Positions 46,415 to 55,636 of a stretch of DNA of 64,000 nucleotides are shown here, piece by piece. The notes under the pieces are model-generated. The model did no database searches. It worked only from the letters and a program-made list of their open reading frames with translations, and had not been told where the DNA came from. This DNA comes from Bifidobacterium miconis (GTDB lineage Bacteria; Actinomycetota; Actinomycetes; Actinomycetales; Bifidobacteriaceae), in contig NZ_JAHBBH010000007.1 in NCBI RefSeq assembly GCF_019331735.1, forward strand, positions 1-64,000, written 5' to 3'. Numbering within the stretch: the first letter of the stretch is position 1; the number at the start of each line of letters is the position of its first letter. The translations under genes and the position numbers were made by a program.

Positions 46415-46729
46415 ATCTCGTCCTTCTCTTAGATTGCCTTCAACCTAAGAGACAAAGTGCGTCCAACGGTTGCACTCAGGTTTCCCGCCCGTTACCGCAT
46501 CCGGGCCCGTATTACCCCCGCGTAAAACCCTGCGAATTCATGCGTTCACCCCCTTGTTCCACGCGCGATATCGCAGAACCAACGCATCCTTCCCATCATT
46601 CTCATACCGGCGGCACGCAGGCTTGCGCACGGCCTGCGTCTGCGTGGCGAAACGGTCGGAACATCGGCAATTCACCACGCTGAAGGAAAGTCAGCGAGGT
46701 AATCCGACGATGATCTAACCGAATTGCTG

Positions 46730-46985
46730 CGCTGGAGCCGCTCAGCGTAGCGAATCAGTTAGAACGTCAGCACAATGCCACGGACAGAGGCACGCAAGGG
46801 TGGCAATACGGAGAAGGACTATCCGTTTTGCTCCGCTGAGAGCGGTCAACGTAGCAAAACGGTTGGAACATCAACGGGCTGCCACGCTGAGAGTGGGCTC
46901 AGCGGGGTGATCCGACGGAAGACTATCTGTTTTGCTCCGCTGAGAGCGGTCAACGTAGAGCAACAGTTGGAACCTCGCATTCGAC
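46730..46985. repeat. Degenerate dispersed repeat between livH and the ABC exporter genes
   Basis: Two or three units with TTTTGCTCCGCTGAGAGCGGTCAACGTAGCAAAAC and CGGGGTGATCCGACGGAAGACTATC lie in the 573-bp gap. Read on the minus strand (CTCAGCGGAGCAAAAC, ATAGTCTTCCGTCGGATCACCCCG) they are clearly related to the repeats at 3.6-3.9 kb. No gene is seen; the part before 46.7 kb is the livH promoter region. Confidence 0.6.
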
Positions 46986-46987
46986 GG

Positions 46988-48634
46988 TCAGTGCTTGGCG
47001 ATAAGGCGATGGTCGGGCGTGATTTCGAGAACCCGGTCGAAATCGCGGGTGTACTGCGTGTCATGCGTAGCCATGATCAGCGTGACCGGCAACGACAGCA
47101 GCAGTGAGACGATGCGTTCGGCATTGTCCGGGTCGAGGGAGGAGGTCGGCTCGTCCGCGAGCAGGATGCGTTTGCCGCGCAGCAGGGTGCGCGCTATCTC
47201 GATGCGTTGCACCTGCCCGCCGGACAGCTTCGAGCCGTGCTCTCCGCACGCGTAGGACAGCGGGTCATCGCCGAGTTCGCCGGCGAGCCCCACTTTGCCC
47301 AGCACGTCGAGCAGTCGCGCGTCGTCGAACGGTTCGCCGAACGTGAGATTGAATCGCACGTCGTCGTCGAAGACGAACGGACGCTGTTCGATGAATCCCA
47401 CGTGACGTGACAGATCGTCGCCGACGCTGATGTCACGGCCGTCCACATACCCTTGGATCGTGTCGAGCAACGAGGACTTGCCGATGCCAGACGGTCCCAC
47501 CAACGCGATCTTCTCGCCCGCACGGACGTCGATGCGCTGCGCGGGCAGCAACGTCGCGTCGGCGTGACGCACGGCCGGGACGTCGAACGCGATCGCGGAC
47601 CAGCCGTCCGTGTCATTGGCGTGCAGTTCCATACGCGTCACTTCGGGCGCAGTCGGCATCTCGCCGTGCAGCGCACGACGAATCTGCCCGCGGATCGTCT
47701 TCGTAGTGGCGATCTCATTGCAATGTTCCGCCGCGGCGCGGAACGGGCCCGACACGCGGTCGCTCGCCATGAACATGGCGACCAGCGAGGCGCCGGTGAT
47801 CGGCCATCCGGCATGCATCATCAGCAGGCCGATCGTGATCGGCACCAGATACGCCAACGCCGACAGCACCACCATCGCGACGCCGGCCAGTCCCTGCCGA
47901 TTGCTCATCGTGCACATCGACGACTCCGACCTGCGCAGCCGGCGTTCCATATAGGCGAGTACCGTGGCGAACGCACCGTTCGTGTACAGTCCGTGCCGCG
48001 CATCGAACGCGTCGGACAGCGACTGGTTGAACCGTTCAGTGTCCACGGACCAGGCCTCGCTCGACCTGCGCAGCGCCGACGCGAACAGCTTCGGCGCGGC
48101 CATCGGCAGCAGCGAGAACAGGATGAACAGTACGGCCAGCGGCGCGTTGAGCCACAGCATGTACACCATGGAGACCGTTCCCATGGTCAGGTCCACGGCC
48201 ACCGTGAACACGGCCTTGAGATAGTTGTCCCGGTACAGCGCGAAATCGTTGTTGATCTTCGAGACGACCTGCGACGCTTTATCCGAAGACACGTACCGCA
48301 GCTTCGCCTCGATATAGCGCCGCTTGCGGTCGATCAGCAGATCCCTCACGATCACGTTCTCCACCATGACCGCCAGCTGCTCGCACGACCAGATCGCGCA
48401 GAACGCCAGCAGATAGCCGACGCCGAACGCGATCATGGACTGGACGGACGAGCCCGCGACGAACCGGGGCAGTGTGGAGATCGCCTGCGCGAGCACCACG
48501 CCGTCGAACCCGCCGACCACCATCAACAGCGTGAACAATGCGACCCGCAGTCCCAGCCGCACGCGGTGAGGCAGCCCTGCCGACATCTTCCGAGTCTTTG
48601 ATGATGCAGCTTCCGTCATGGTCATGAGATGCAT
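46988..48634 (-). CDS. ABC half-transporter (fused permease and ATPase)
   Basis: A 548-residue type I exporter half. The membrane part (residues ~25-310) has six helices; the ATPase part has Walker A GPSGIGKSS, Q-loop GFIEQRPFVF, signature LSGGQVQRIEIARTLL, Walker B ILLADEPTSSLDP and the switch TLIMATHDTQYTRDF. The nucleotide domain is short at its start and lacks the usual A-loop tyrosine context. There is no peptidase domain. It starts seven bases after AAGGAG. The two-component system genes are transcribed away from it from a shared 155-bp region, which suggests that it exports the signal or effector sensed by the kinase. The substrate is unknown. Confidence 0.88.
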   Translation of the reverse strand: MHLMTMTEAASSKTRKMSAGLPHRVRLGLRVALFTLLMVVGGFDGVVLAQAISTLPRFVAGSSVQSMIAFGVGYLLAFCAIWSCEQLAVMVENVIVRDLLIDRKRRYIEAKLRYVSSDKASQVVSKINNDFALYRDNYLKAVFTVAVDLTMGTVSMVYMLWLNAPLAVLFILFSLLPMAAPKLFASALRRSSEAWSVDTERFNQSLSDAFDARHGLYTNGAFATVLAYMERRLRRSESSMCTMSNRQGLAGVAMVVLSALAYLVPITIGLLMMHAGWPITGASLVAMFMASDRVSGPFRAAAEHCNEIATTKTIRGQIRRALHGEMPTAPEVTRMELHANDTDGWSAIAFDVPAVRHADATLLPAQRIDVRAGEKIALVGPSGIGKSSLLDTIQGYVDGRDISVGDDLSRHVGFIEQRPFVFDDDVRFNLTFGEPFDDARLLDVLGKVGLAGELGDDPLSYACGEHGSKLSGGQVQRIEIARTLLRGKRILLADEPTSSLDPDNAERIVSLLLSLPVTLIMATHDTQYTRDFDRVLEITPDHRLIAKH

Positions 48635-48789
48635 GCAATGCTCCTTGCGCTTCGCTTGTCACCGTATCGCGGATGGGGTTCCCCACACGTTCTGTCTGTG
48701 CGTTCCTTCTCATGTTCCCCATGTTCGGAGGAACACTCCCGGAATGGCCGTAGTATCATCATCGTTTGTTGATGACGGGAAGTGAGCCT

Positions 48790-49497
48790 ATGGAGAGCGG
48801 AAGCGGAGCCGCGCAGGACCGGTGCATCGGCATTGTCGACAACGATGCGATGACGCGCGCGTTCCTGCGTCAGGTCATCGAACGGAACATGCCCGGGTAT
48901 CACGTGATCTGGTGTGCGTCACAGGGAGAACAGGCCATCGGGCGTTGCGGCAGAAACGACGACTGTCCGGATCTACTCATCATGGACATGTCGCTCGAAG
49001 GCATCAGCGGTGTGCAGGCATGCGCCGTGATCCGTTCACGCAATGCCGTCATGCCGATCCTCGCCATCACCTCGTTCGAGCCGGGGACGTATCTTGCGGC
49101 CGCGGCGGAGGCCGGGGTACAGGGACTGGTCGGCAAATCGGACCTGACCGCCATCGAACAGGCCATCGGACTGGTCGCGAACGGCGGCGTGATGAAGCCG
49201 GTCGGCGCCGTCCGGTTCGATGCCCCGGCCGTGGCATACGGCCGATTGTCATCAGGAGATGGCCCGCATTACGGTCCGCTGTCGTTTCAGGAGGCCACGG
49301 TCATGGACCTGTGCATCGGCGGGTACACGTCGGAGCAGATCGCCGGGCTGCTGGGCATCGCCTCGGCGACGGTGCGCACCCATGTGGCCCATGCCAAGAA
49401 GAAGCTCGGTTCCTCGAACCTCAGTCAGGCGGCGGTGCGATGGATGCAGATCAAAACGGTGTCGTGCACAACGGTGTCAGACGCAACGGTGTCATGA
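48790..49497 (+). CDS. NarL/LuxR-family response regulator
   Basis: A 235-residue response regulator, started at MESGSGAAQD (GGGAAG eight bases upstream); in-frame TTG and ATG codons up to 24 bases earlier are alternatives. The receiver domain has the acidic pocket (IVDNDA), phosphorylated D66 (LLIMDMSLEG), the switch Thr/Ser (LAITSFE) and the lysine in GLVGKSDL. The C-terminal LuxR-type helix-turn-helix is LSFQEATVMDLCIGGYTSEQIAGLLGIASATVRTHVAHAKKKLG. It is translationally coupled to the histidine kinase (ATGA overlap). Confidence 0.93.
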   Translation: MESGSGAAQDRCIGIVDNDAMTRAFLRQVIERNMPGYHVIWCASQGEQAIGRCGRNDDCPDLLIMDMSLEGISGVQACAVIRSRNAVMPILAITSFEPGTYLAAAAEAGVQGLVGKSDLTAIEQAIGLVANGGVMKPVGAVRFDAPAVAYGRLSSGDGPHYGPLSFQEATVMDLCIGGYTSEQIAGLLGIASATVRTHVAHAKKKLGSSNLSQAAVRWMQIKTVSCTTVSDATVS

Positions 49498-50714
49498 ACG
49501 CGGAGCCGGCGCATTGGCGCAAACGTCTGCGTATCCTGACCGACAAGATGTCCGCTTGGATGGCCCGTCCGCTGCCGGCGGTGCTGTGTCTGGTCGCAGC
49601 CGCGGTCGACATGATGGAATGGCCCTCCGGCATGGCGGTCTACGGCGCCGACACGGTGCCATGGTGGCTGTGCGGGTTGATGGTCGCCGCATTGGCCTTG
49701 TCTGCGGCGTTTCCGAGGCCCGGCTCACTGTCCATATGCCTGCTGTTCGCGATGACGTCGGCGGTGCCATGGCTGAGTTCCGGCATGTTTCATATGAGCG
49801 TGATGGCCGCCTTGCTCAACGTGGCCATCACGTCCGAGCCCCGCTGGCGCTGGTCGTGTTATGCGCTGGCGGTGATCGGCAGCGCCTTCGAGGCGTTCCC
49901 CGGCCTCGACGGCATTGCCCTGATGTTCAACCAGGCGGTGTTCTACGCGATACCGATGGTGGTCGCCTACGCCTTGCGCGTCAAGGACCATGCGATGAAG
50001 GCCGAACGCGAGGCAGAACGTCTGCGTGCACAGCAGGCGGAGACCGAGCGGTTGCGCGAACGGTTCGCATTGTCCCGGCGTATCCATGACTCGTTGAGCG
50101 GCACGTTGTCGTATATCGCGTTGCGTACCGAACGTCCGGACGGGCACAGGGCCGGTGACGATCGGCGCGACACGGACAGTGCGTTGCTTGCCGACATCCA
50201 CGATCAGGCCATGCGTGGCCTGGACGACGTGCATCGGATCATTCGCATGATGCGCAATGCCGAGGCCTCGCCCCAGGATGCCGCCGGGGCTGGTGATGAG
50301 CCAGGTGACGAACCGATGGGTCTGCGGGCGACCGTGGATCGTGGGCGCGGAATGCTGGACAATCTTGGCTTCCATGGTGAGGCACACATCGACGGTTCCA
50401 TCCCGGAGAGCCGGTCTTCCAGCGTCGGAGCGATCGAGGCGAATGCGCTGGTAGGCGAGCTGTTTGCGAACGTCGTGCGGCATGGCAGGCGCCCCGGAGG
50501 CACATGGTATATGGACATCCGCGTGACCGACGACGCAGTGTTCATTACACAGACCAACGAGCTTGGGGATGACGGTCAGGCATGGTCCGGAGGCACCGGA
50601 CTGGCATCCCATGCCGAGGTCATTGCGCGGCTGGGCGGTCAGCTGAGACACAGCATCATGGACGGCTCCTGGTTCGTGTCGGCCACGATACCGCTGCGGG
50701 CGTCCGCTCTCTGA
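49494..50714 (+). CDS. Sensor histidine kinase (HisKA_3 type)
   Basis: A 406-residue membrane kinase starting at the ATG that overlaps the regulator stop. Five to six hydrophobic segments (residues ~25-162) form the sensor with no large extracellular loop, as in peptide- or membrane-stress sensors. A short coiled coil leads to the dimerisation domain with the phosphorylated H198 (RRIHDSLSGTLSYIALRTE). The ATPase domain is divergent: the N box reads ANALVGELFANVVRHG, and the G1 box DxGxG is replaced by ELGDDGQAWSGGTGLASH. It partners with the preceding NarL-family regulator. Confidence 0.88.
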   Translation: MNAEPAHWRKRLRILTDKMSAWMARPLPAVLCLVAAAVDMMEWPSGMAVYGADTVPWWLCGLMVAALALSAAFPRPGSLSICLLFAMTSAVPWLSSGMFHMSVMAALLNVAITSEPRWRWSCYALAVIGSAFEAFPGLDGIALMFNQAVFYAIPMVVAYALRVKDHAMKAEREAERLRAQQAETERLRERFALSRRIHDSLSGTLSYIALRTERPDGHRAGDDRRDTDSALLADIHDQAMRGLDDVHRIIRMMRNAEASPQDAAGAGDEPGDEPMGLRATVDRGRGMLDNLGFHGEAHIDGSIPESRSSSVGAIEANALVGELFANVVRHGRRPGGTWYMDIRVTDDAVFITQTNELGDDGQAWSGGTGLASHAEVIARLGGQLRHSIMDGSWFVSATIPLRASAL

Positions 50715-50836
50715 CTTGCCGTTCGTATTGGTCCTCGGCCTGTTGTCAGCCCTATCCTGCAGTTGTCTGCACCCGCATCAAGTAGACGGCGATCCCCGCC
50801 ACAACACCCCTTGAAATTCCGCCATTGCCGCGCCCA

Positions 50837-51220
50837 TTACTGGGCGGCGGCGATGCACAGCCAGCCGAGCGTCACGCAGATGAGCGGAACGACGATCGTG
50901 GCGGCGCAGTAGGCCGCGGCCATACCGAAGCGCTCCTTGCGGGCGAGCGAGACCATCTCGTTGATCGCCGTGGAGAACGTGGAGAAACCGCCGAGGAAGC
51001 CGGTGACGAACAGCAGGTAGGTGCCGTGGTCGACGGTCTGGTAGGCGTAGGCGGCCGCGGCAATGCCCGCGCAGAACGTGGCGATCACGTTGATCACGAA
51101 CGTGGAGAGCGGGAACGCGTTGTTCCACAGGCGTTGGATGGACGTGTTGAGCACGAAGCGGGTTACGGCGCCCAGGCCGCCGCACGCGGCAACCAAGAGG
51201 AATGTGGTGAATGCGCTCAT
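50837..51220 (-). CDS. crcB: Fluoride channel Fluc/CrcB, short subunit
   Basis: A 127-residue four-helix membrane protein that exports fluoride as a dual-topology or heterodimeric channel. Family motifs are GGLGAVTRFVLNTSIQ, STFVINVIATFCAGIAAA and GFLGGFSTFSTAINE, the last containing the phenylalanine/threonine track for the ion. Its ATG overlaps the stop codon of the upstream longer crcB gene, so the two subunits are made together and presumably form a heterodimer. Confidence 0.93.
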   Translation of the reverse strand: MSAFTTFLLVAACGGLGAVTRFVLNTSIQRLWNNAFPLSTFVINVIATFCAGIAAAAYAYQTVDHGTYLLFVTGFLGGFSTFSTAINEMVSLARKERFGMAAAYCAATIVVPLICVTLGWLCIAAAQ

Positions 51221-52497
51221 TGTTCGCGGGCCTCCCCTCGCAGCGGATCGGCGACCATCGGGATTTCGTCGGTCACCGGATCGGGTTCGAACGACGGCAC
51301 GAGCTTGGACGCGGTCAGCGCGTCCAGTTGGACCGTGGTGCCGTCGGCGCGCACGACGGTCGGGCCGCCCGACGGCGCGGCGCCGCCGTTGCCGTCGTGC
51401 GACGCCGCGGACTGGCCGTTCGACGCCGTGCCGTTCGACGATACGGCGGTGCGCACACCGTCGCGCGCGACCGGCTGACCGTAGTCGCCGGCCGGCGCCT
51501 GCGAACGTGCGACATTAGCGCCGTCGCCGCGATCGATCGCATCGTGGATCGCCTTGCGCGAGTGCTTCTCGGCCGCGCGCAGGGCGAGCATCGTGCCGCC
51601 CCACGCGACGAACAGGCCGCACGCGAAGCTGAGCAGCGTGTAGAACGCGAATCCACCGATCTCGCTGGCCTGCAGCGAGGTCAGGTCCTCGATCGCCATG
51701 GCGGACAGCGTGGAGAAGCCGCCGCACATGCCCATGCCGACGCCGCGGCTGGTCAGTTCGCGCGCACGCTTGCGGATCCACGACGCCTGCGACATGTAGG
51801 CGCTGAGCGCCGCGAAGATGAAGCAGGCGCACATGTTCGCGATGAACGTGGACGGGTGGAACGCGCTGAAGAAGCCGTCCGCCGCGATCGGATTCGGCAG
51901 GGCCAGGTTCAGGCCGTAGCGCAGGCCGGTGCCGACGAAGCCGCCGAGGAAGACGACAAGGTAGATCATGCCGTCGGCGAGCGGATTGAACCGCGCCTGC
52001 ATGCGCTTCATGGGCGCGAGCGGGATTTTCGGCGGCGTGGGCTGGCCTTCGCCGAACAATGCCGCGATCGGGCGGCCGGACGCGGCGTTGATTTTTGCCG
52101 CAGACATTTCCATGGTGGGCGGGTCGATGTCGTTCGACGCCAGCTTGGCGAGCGGCGTGGCCGGCGGGGCAAGCGGCTCGGACTGATCATCGGACGGATC
52201 CGCGACCGATTCGTCGGACGACTTGTCGACCGAATCGTCGGCAACGTCATCCGCGGCGGCAAACGTTGGCGTAACATCGTTCGATGCCAACGATGTCGTC
52301 AAATCGTCGGCAACATCATGCGCAACACCGTCATGCGCAGCATCATCGGCAACATCCGTCTCGGCCACGGCGTGCGCGACCGCGGCATCGTCGACGACCG
52401 CGACCGCATCCGGCGGCAGCGGTATATCGGACAGTTTCGGCGGCACCGCCGTGTTCAGAATCGGCAGTTCCAGCGACGGAACGTCTTCCTCGGACAT
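51217..52497 (-). CDS. crcB: Fluoride channel Fluc/CrcB subunit with long N- and C-terminal tails
   Basis: A 426-residue protein in which the ~125-residue CrcB domain (residues ~175-315: FLGGFVGTGLRYGLNLALP, STFIANMCACFIFAALSA, GMCGGFSTLSAMAIEDL) is embedded between a long acidic Ala/Asp/Val-rich N-terminal tail (~170 residues) and a ~110-residue C-terminal tail rich in Gly/Ala/Ser. Typical CrcB proteins are near 125 residues. The tails are low complexity and predicted disordered. The gene precedes and overlaps the short subunit. No crcB fluoride riboswitch could be recognised in the 150 bp upstream. Confidence 0.88.
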   Translation of the reverse strand: MSEEDVPSLELPILNTAVPPKLSDIPLPPDAVAVVDDAAVAHAVAETDVADDAAHDGVAHDVADDLTTSLASNDVTPTFAAADDVADDSVDKSSDESVADPSDDQSEPLAPPATPLAKLASNDIDPPTMEMSAAKINAASGRPIAALFGEGQPTPPKIPLAPMKRMQARFNPLADGMIYLVVFLGGFVGTGLRYGLNLALPNPIAADGFFSAFHPSTFIANMCACFIFAALSAYMSQASWIRKRARELTSRGVGMGMCGGFSTLSAMAIEDLTSLQASEIGGFAFYTLLSFACGLFVAWGGTMLALRAAEKHSRKAIHDAIDRGDGANVARSQAPAGDYGQPVARDGVRTAVSSNGTASNGQSAASHDGNGGAAPSGGPTVVRADGTTVQLDALTASKLVPSFEPDPVTDEIPMVADPLRGEAREQ

Positions 52498-52601
52498 GTC
52501 AATCTCTCCCCCAACGTCACAGTCATCGGCACTTCAGCACTCGTACCACGCACGCATCACTCGCGGCAGGCGCGAGCGACAACGCGCAGGACAATAACAG
52601 A

Positions 52602-52640
52602 ACGGCCGGCCCGAAGCAACCTTGGCATCCGGCCGGCCGT
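52602..52640 (-). terminator. Terminator of purA
   Basis: A ten-bp stem ACGGCCGGCC/GGCCGGCCGT with a loop of about 19 bases begins 12 bases past the purA stop and is followed on the minus strand by TCTGTTATTG. Confidence 0.7.
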
Positions 52641-52651
52641 CAATGCGTCCG

Positions 52652-53938
52652 TCAGTCGATCAGCGAGTGGACGGAGATGATGTGGTCGCGCTGCGGGCCG
52701 GTGCCGATCGCGGAGATGCGGCAGTTCGACAGCTCCTCGAGGCGCTTGACGTACGCCTGGCAGGTGGCCGGCAGGTTGTTGAAGTCATGCACGGACGAAA
52801 TGTCCTCGCTCCAGCCCGGCATCATCTCGTAGATCGGCTTGGCGACGGCGAACGCGGCCTGATCGGTCGGCATGTCGTCGAAACGCTCGCCGTCCACGTC
52901 GTACGCGACGCAGATCGGGATCTCCTTGAGACCGGTGAGCACGTCGAGCTTGGTGAGCACGATGTCGGTCAGGCCGTTGACCTGGCTCGCGTAGCGGTTG
53001 ACGACCGCGTCGAACCAGCCGCAGCGGCGCGGACGGCCGGTGGTCACGCCGTACTCGTGGCCCTGCGCGCGCAGCCAGTCGCCGGACTCGTCGAACAGTT
53101 CGGTCGGGAACGGGCCTTCGCCCACGCGCGTCACGTACGCCTTGGCGACGCCGATCACGCGGTTGATCTTGGTCGGGCCGACGCCGGTGCCGGTGCACGC
53201 GCCGCCCGCGGTCGGGTTGGAGGACGTGACGAACGGGTACGTGCCGTGGTCCACGTCGAGCATGGTGGCCTGCGCGCCCTCGAACAGGACGGTCTTGCCC
53301 TCGTCGAGCGCCTTGTTGAGGATCAGGCCGGTGTTCGCGACGTACGGCTTGAGACGCTCGCCGAGCTTGAGCAGCTCGTCGGTAGTCTGGTCCACGTCGA
53401 TGGCGCGGCGGTTGTACAGCTTGACCAGGATCTGGTTCTTCTGGTGCAGGCTGGCCTCGACCTTGTCGTGCAGGTGGTCGGCGTTGAACAGGTCGTGCAC
53501 GCGGATGCCGACGCGGTTGATCTTGTCGGCGTAGGCCGGGCCGATGCCGCGGCCGGTGGTGCCGATCTTGTGCTTGCCGAGGAAGCGTTCGGTGACCTTG
53601 TCGAGCACGCGATGGTACGGCGCGATGACGTGCGCCGCCTCGGAGACGAGCAGGCGCGAGCAGTCGACGCCGCGCGACTGCAGGCCGTCGATCTCCTCGA
53701 ACAGGACTTCCGGATCAACGACGACGCCGTTGCCGATCACCGGGGTGACGTTCGGGCTGATGATGCCGGACGGCAGCAGGTGCAGCGCGTACGACTCGTT
53801 GCCGACGACCACGCTGTGGCCCGCGTTGTTGCCGCCGTTGAAACGCGCGACATAATCGACCTTCGTACCGATCAGATCGGTAGCCTTACCCTTGCCTTCG
53901 TCGCCCCACTGAGCGCCGATCAACACGATTCCAGGCAT
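52652..53938 (-). CDS. purA: Adenylosuccinate synthetase
   Basis: A 428-residue enzyme joining IMP and aspartate with GTP in AMP synthesis. It has the N-terminal [14 protein letters not shown] loop with catalytic Asp13-type residue, the [16 protein letters not shown] segment, [24 protein letters not shown] and the C-terminal [11 protein letters not shown], all diagnostic and of normal length. It is monocistronic with a terminator behind it; the start follows GGAGGTAAGTT. Confidence 0.98.
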   Translation of the reverse strand: MPGIVLIGAQWGDEGKGKATDLIGTKVDYVARFNGGNNAGHSVVVGNESYALHLLPSGIISPNVTPVIGNGVVVDPEVLFEEIDGLQSRGVDCSRLLVSEAAHVIAPYHRVLDKVTERFLGKHKIGTTGRGIGPAYADKINRVGIRVHDLFNADHLHDKVEASLHQKNQILVKLYNRRAIDVDQTTDELLKLGERLKPYVANTGLILNKALDEGKTVLFEGAQATMLDVDHGTYPFVTSSNPTAGGACTGTGVGPTKINRVIGVAKAYVTRVGEGPFPTELFDESGDWLRAQGHEYGVTTGRPRRCGWFDAVVNRYASQVNGLTDIVLTKLDVLTGLKEIPICVAYDVDGERFDDMPTDQAAFAVAKPIYEMMPGWSEDISSVHDFNNLPATCQAYVKRLEELSNCRISAIGTGPQRDHIISVHSLID

Positions 53939-54049
53939 AACTTACCTCCGCCACATCGCCAATTTCCGCCGTCGATTAGGTTACCCTACGCCCTCTACCC
54001 CGGCGGGACAATTCCCCCGTTCCCGCCCGCATGGCGGATAGCTCTCGCG

Positions 54050-54148
54050 GTCGCACCCCGCCTTCGCACGCCATTCACGGACAGCGGTTATCCGCGTGAC
54101 CGACAGACGGCCAACGGGGTCGCACCCCGCCTGCGCACGCCATTCACG
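54050..54148. repeat. 30-bp direct repeat upstream of purA and apbE
   Basis: GTCGCACCCCGCCT(T/G)CGCA followed by CGCCATTCACG occurs at 54050-54079 and 54119-54148. The 384-bp divergent gap between purA and apbE also holds a parS site but no gene. Confidence 0.6.
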
Positions 54149-54220
54149 CTCGCCCCTCTCGCATGGCGCATGGTCGCGCTGTCCTCTCACGCGCGTTTCA
54201 CGGTTGTGGTTTCACGCGTG

Positions 54221-54236
54221 AGTTTCACGTGAAACA
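54221..54236. promoter_or_regulatory. parS-like ParB-binding site 3
   Basis: AGTTTCACGTGAAACA matches the parS consensus at 15 of 16 positions. Degenerate half-sites surround it (GCGTTTCACGG, GGTTTCACGCGTGAG, TTATGTGAAACGG), so the locus looks like a small ParB-binding cluster in the purA-apbE gap. Confidence 0.82.
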
Positions 54237-54322
54237 CTGCGTTATGTGAAACGGCCGCGAAGAACAGGCGCGCACGATGATCGTGCGAATGATCGTGTGA
54301 AACAGCCGCTACGATGGGCGGC

Positions 54323-55438
54323 ATGAGCGAGTTGAACGAACGCATGCCGTACGTGACGGCGTTTCCACGCGCGTTGGGCACGGGGATGATCGTGCGGACG
54401 TCGCATCCGATCGGCGACGATCTGCGCGCGACCATGTCGTCGTTCATCGACGACTACGAACGCACGCTGTCGCGATTCCGCAATGATTCGACGGTTGCCG
54501 CGATGGGCCGGGCCGAGCACGGCGGCGCGTTCGACTTTCCCGCGTGGACCAGCGCATTGTTCGATCTGTACGACGCGTTGTGCGACGCGACGAACGGCGC
54601 GATCGACCCGTGCGTCGGGGAGGATCTGATCCGTCTCGGCTACGGCGCGGACTATGCGTTCACGGTCGAACCCGGCGCAGACGGCCGGCTCGGCGCGATT
54701 CACGGCCGGCCGACGTGGCATGGCGACGTCGAGCGGCGGTCCACGACCGACGCTGACGGCATGGTCGGCACGACAGGCCGAACCGGCGTGACCGGTACGA
54801 CGCTGATCACGCATCGACCCGTGCATCTCGACTTCGGCGCGTGCGGCAAGGGATATCTCGTCGATCTGCTGGCTGCGCGTTTCATCGCAACAGCAGCCGA
54901 GGAGTTCGTGATCGACGCGGGCGGCGACCTGCTGATCCAATCGTCGCAGCCGATCACGATCGCGCTGGAGGACCCCGCCGACACGTCACGCGCGATCGGC
55001 ACGGCGAGCGTATCGTCCGGCGCGTTCTGCGCGAGCGCGCCCAGCCGCCGGCGCTGGGAAAAACACCCGGAAAACGGCGGCGTTCCGGGAACCAATACGA
55101 TAGTCCATCATCTGCTCAACGCCATCGACGGACTACCCGTGCGCGACGTCGCCGCCACGTGGGTGTCAGTCAATCTTTCTGACAACGAGCGCCGCACGGC
55201 CGCGAGCGCGTCAAGCCGCGCCGGCAGCGGCGCCGTCCCGTCAATCGACAGTCGCGACTTCGACGCACGCGCGTACCCCGCCGCACTGGCCGACGGGCTG
55301 GCGACGGCCCTGTTCGTCGCCGACCCGAATCGTCTAGCTGCCCGCTTCCCCCGCGCCTTCGACTGCGCGATCCTCCACGCCGACCGCACCCTCGCCGCAT
55401 CCCGCGCCTTCCCCAGCACCTTCTTCACGCGCCAATAA
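54323..55438 (+). CDS. apbE: FAD:protein FMN transferase (ApbE family)
   Basis: A 371-residue flavin transferase, started at MSELNERMPY; an ATG three codons earlier is possible. It has the family segments FRNDSTVAAMG (ExSxFR(x)xS-like), LYDALCDATNGAIDPCVGEDLIRLGYG, the core LDFGACGKGYLVDLLA and FVIDAGGDLLIQ. It covalently attaches FMN to Thr/Ser of target proteins such as Rnf/Nqr subunits or FMN-binding-domain reductases. An insertion (DADGMVGTTGRTGVTG, ~155-165) and a disordered stretch near 315-325 are unusual. No signal peptide, so unlike lipoprotein ApbE forms it acts inside the cell. Its target is not in this window. Confidence 0.88.
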   Translation: MSELNERMPYVTAFPRALGTGMIVRTSHPIGDDLRATMSSFIDDYERTLSRFRNDSTVAAMGRAEHGGAFDFPAWTSALFDLYDALCDATNGAIDPCVGEDLIRLGYGADYAFTVEPGADGRLGAIHGRPTWHGDVERRSTTDADGMVGTTGRTGVTGTTLITHRPVHLDFGACGKGYLVDLLAARFIATAAEEFVIDAGGDLLIQSSQPITIALEDPADTSRAIGTASVSSGAFCASAPSRRRWEKHPENGGVPGTNTIVHHLLNAIDGLPVRDVAATWVSVNLSDNERRTAASASSRAGSGAVPSIDSRDFDARAYPAALADGLATALFVADPNRLAARFPRAFDCAILHADRTLAASRAFPSTFFTRQ

Positions 55439-55549
55439 CACAAGCAACCGCGCTGCGCGCGACCGACACCATGTCCGGTCACGCACAGCGCGATTGCCGA
55501 TGAACTCATCAGCCAGAGAAAGCGAACCAGCTGACGCGTGCGGCCTCTA

Positions 55550-55609
55550 GGCGCACCGAGGGAAGGCGTACGAAGGTACGTCGACCGAGGAGTCATGCTC
55601 CGCATGACC
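55550..55609. repeat. GGCGCACCGAGGGAAG-hairpin-CGACCGAGGAG element (copy 2)
   Basis: The same flanks as at 41.93 kb enclose CGTAC-GAAG-GTACG, and a second hairpin GTCATG-CTCCG-CATGAC follows. It lies between the convergent apbE and ABC exporter genes. Confidence 0.65.
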
Positions 55610-55636
55610 TTCACGGCGGAGCCGCTCACTTCGCCT

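Noticed and set aside
48635..48789. A bacteriocin or lantibiotic precursor between the ABC exporter and the two-component system
   Set aside because: No small ORF with a ribosome binding site and leader-like sequence is present in this 155-bp region.
48822..49493. In-frame upstream extension of the histidine kinase frame across the response regulator gene
   Set aside because: This stretch overlaps the response regulator in another frame, is Arg-rich and unrelated to any sensor; the ATG overlapping the regulator stop is the natural start.
52498..52601. A fluoride (crcB) riboswitch before the fluoride channel genes
   Set aside because: The expected GG(N)GAUGG...CCC pseudoknot core could not be found in the leader.
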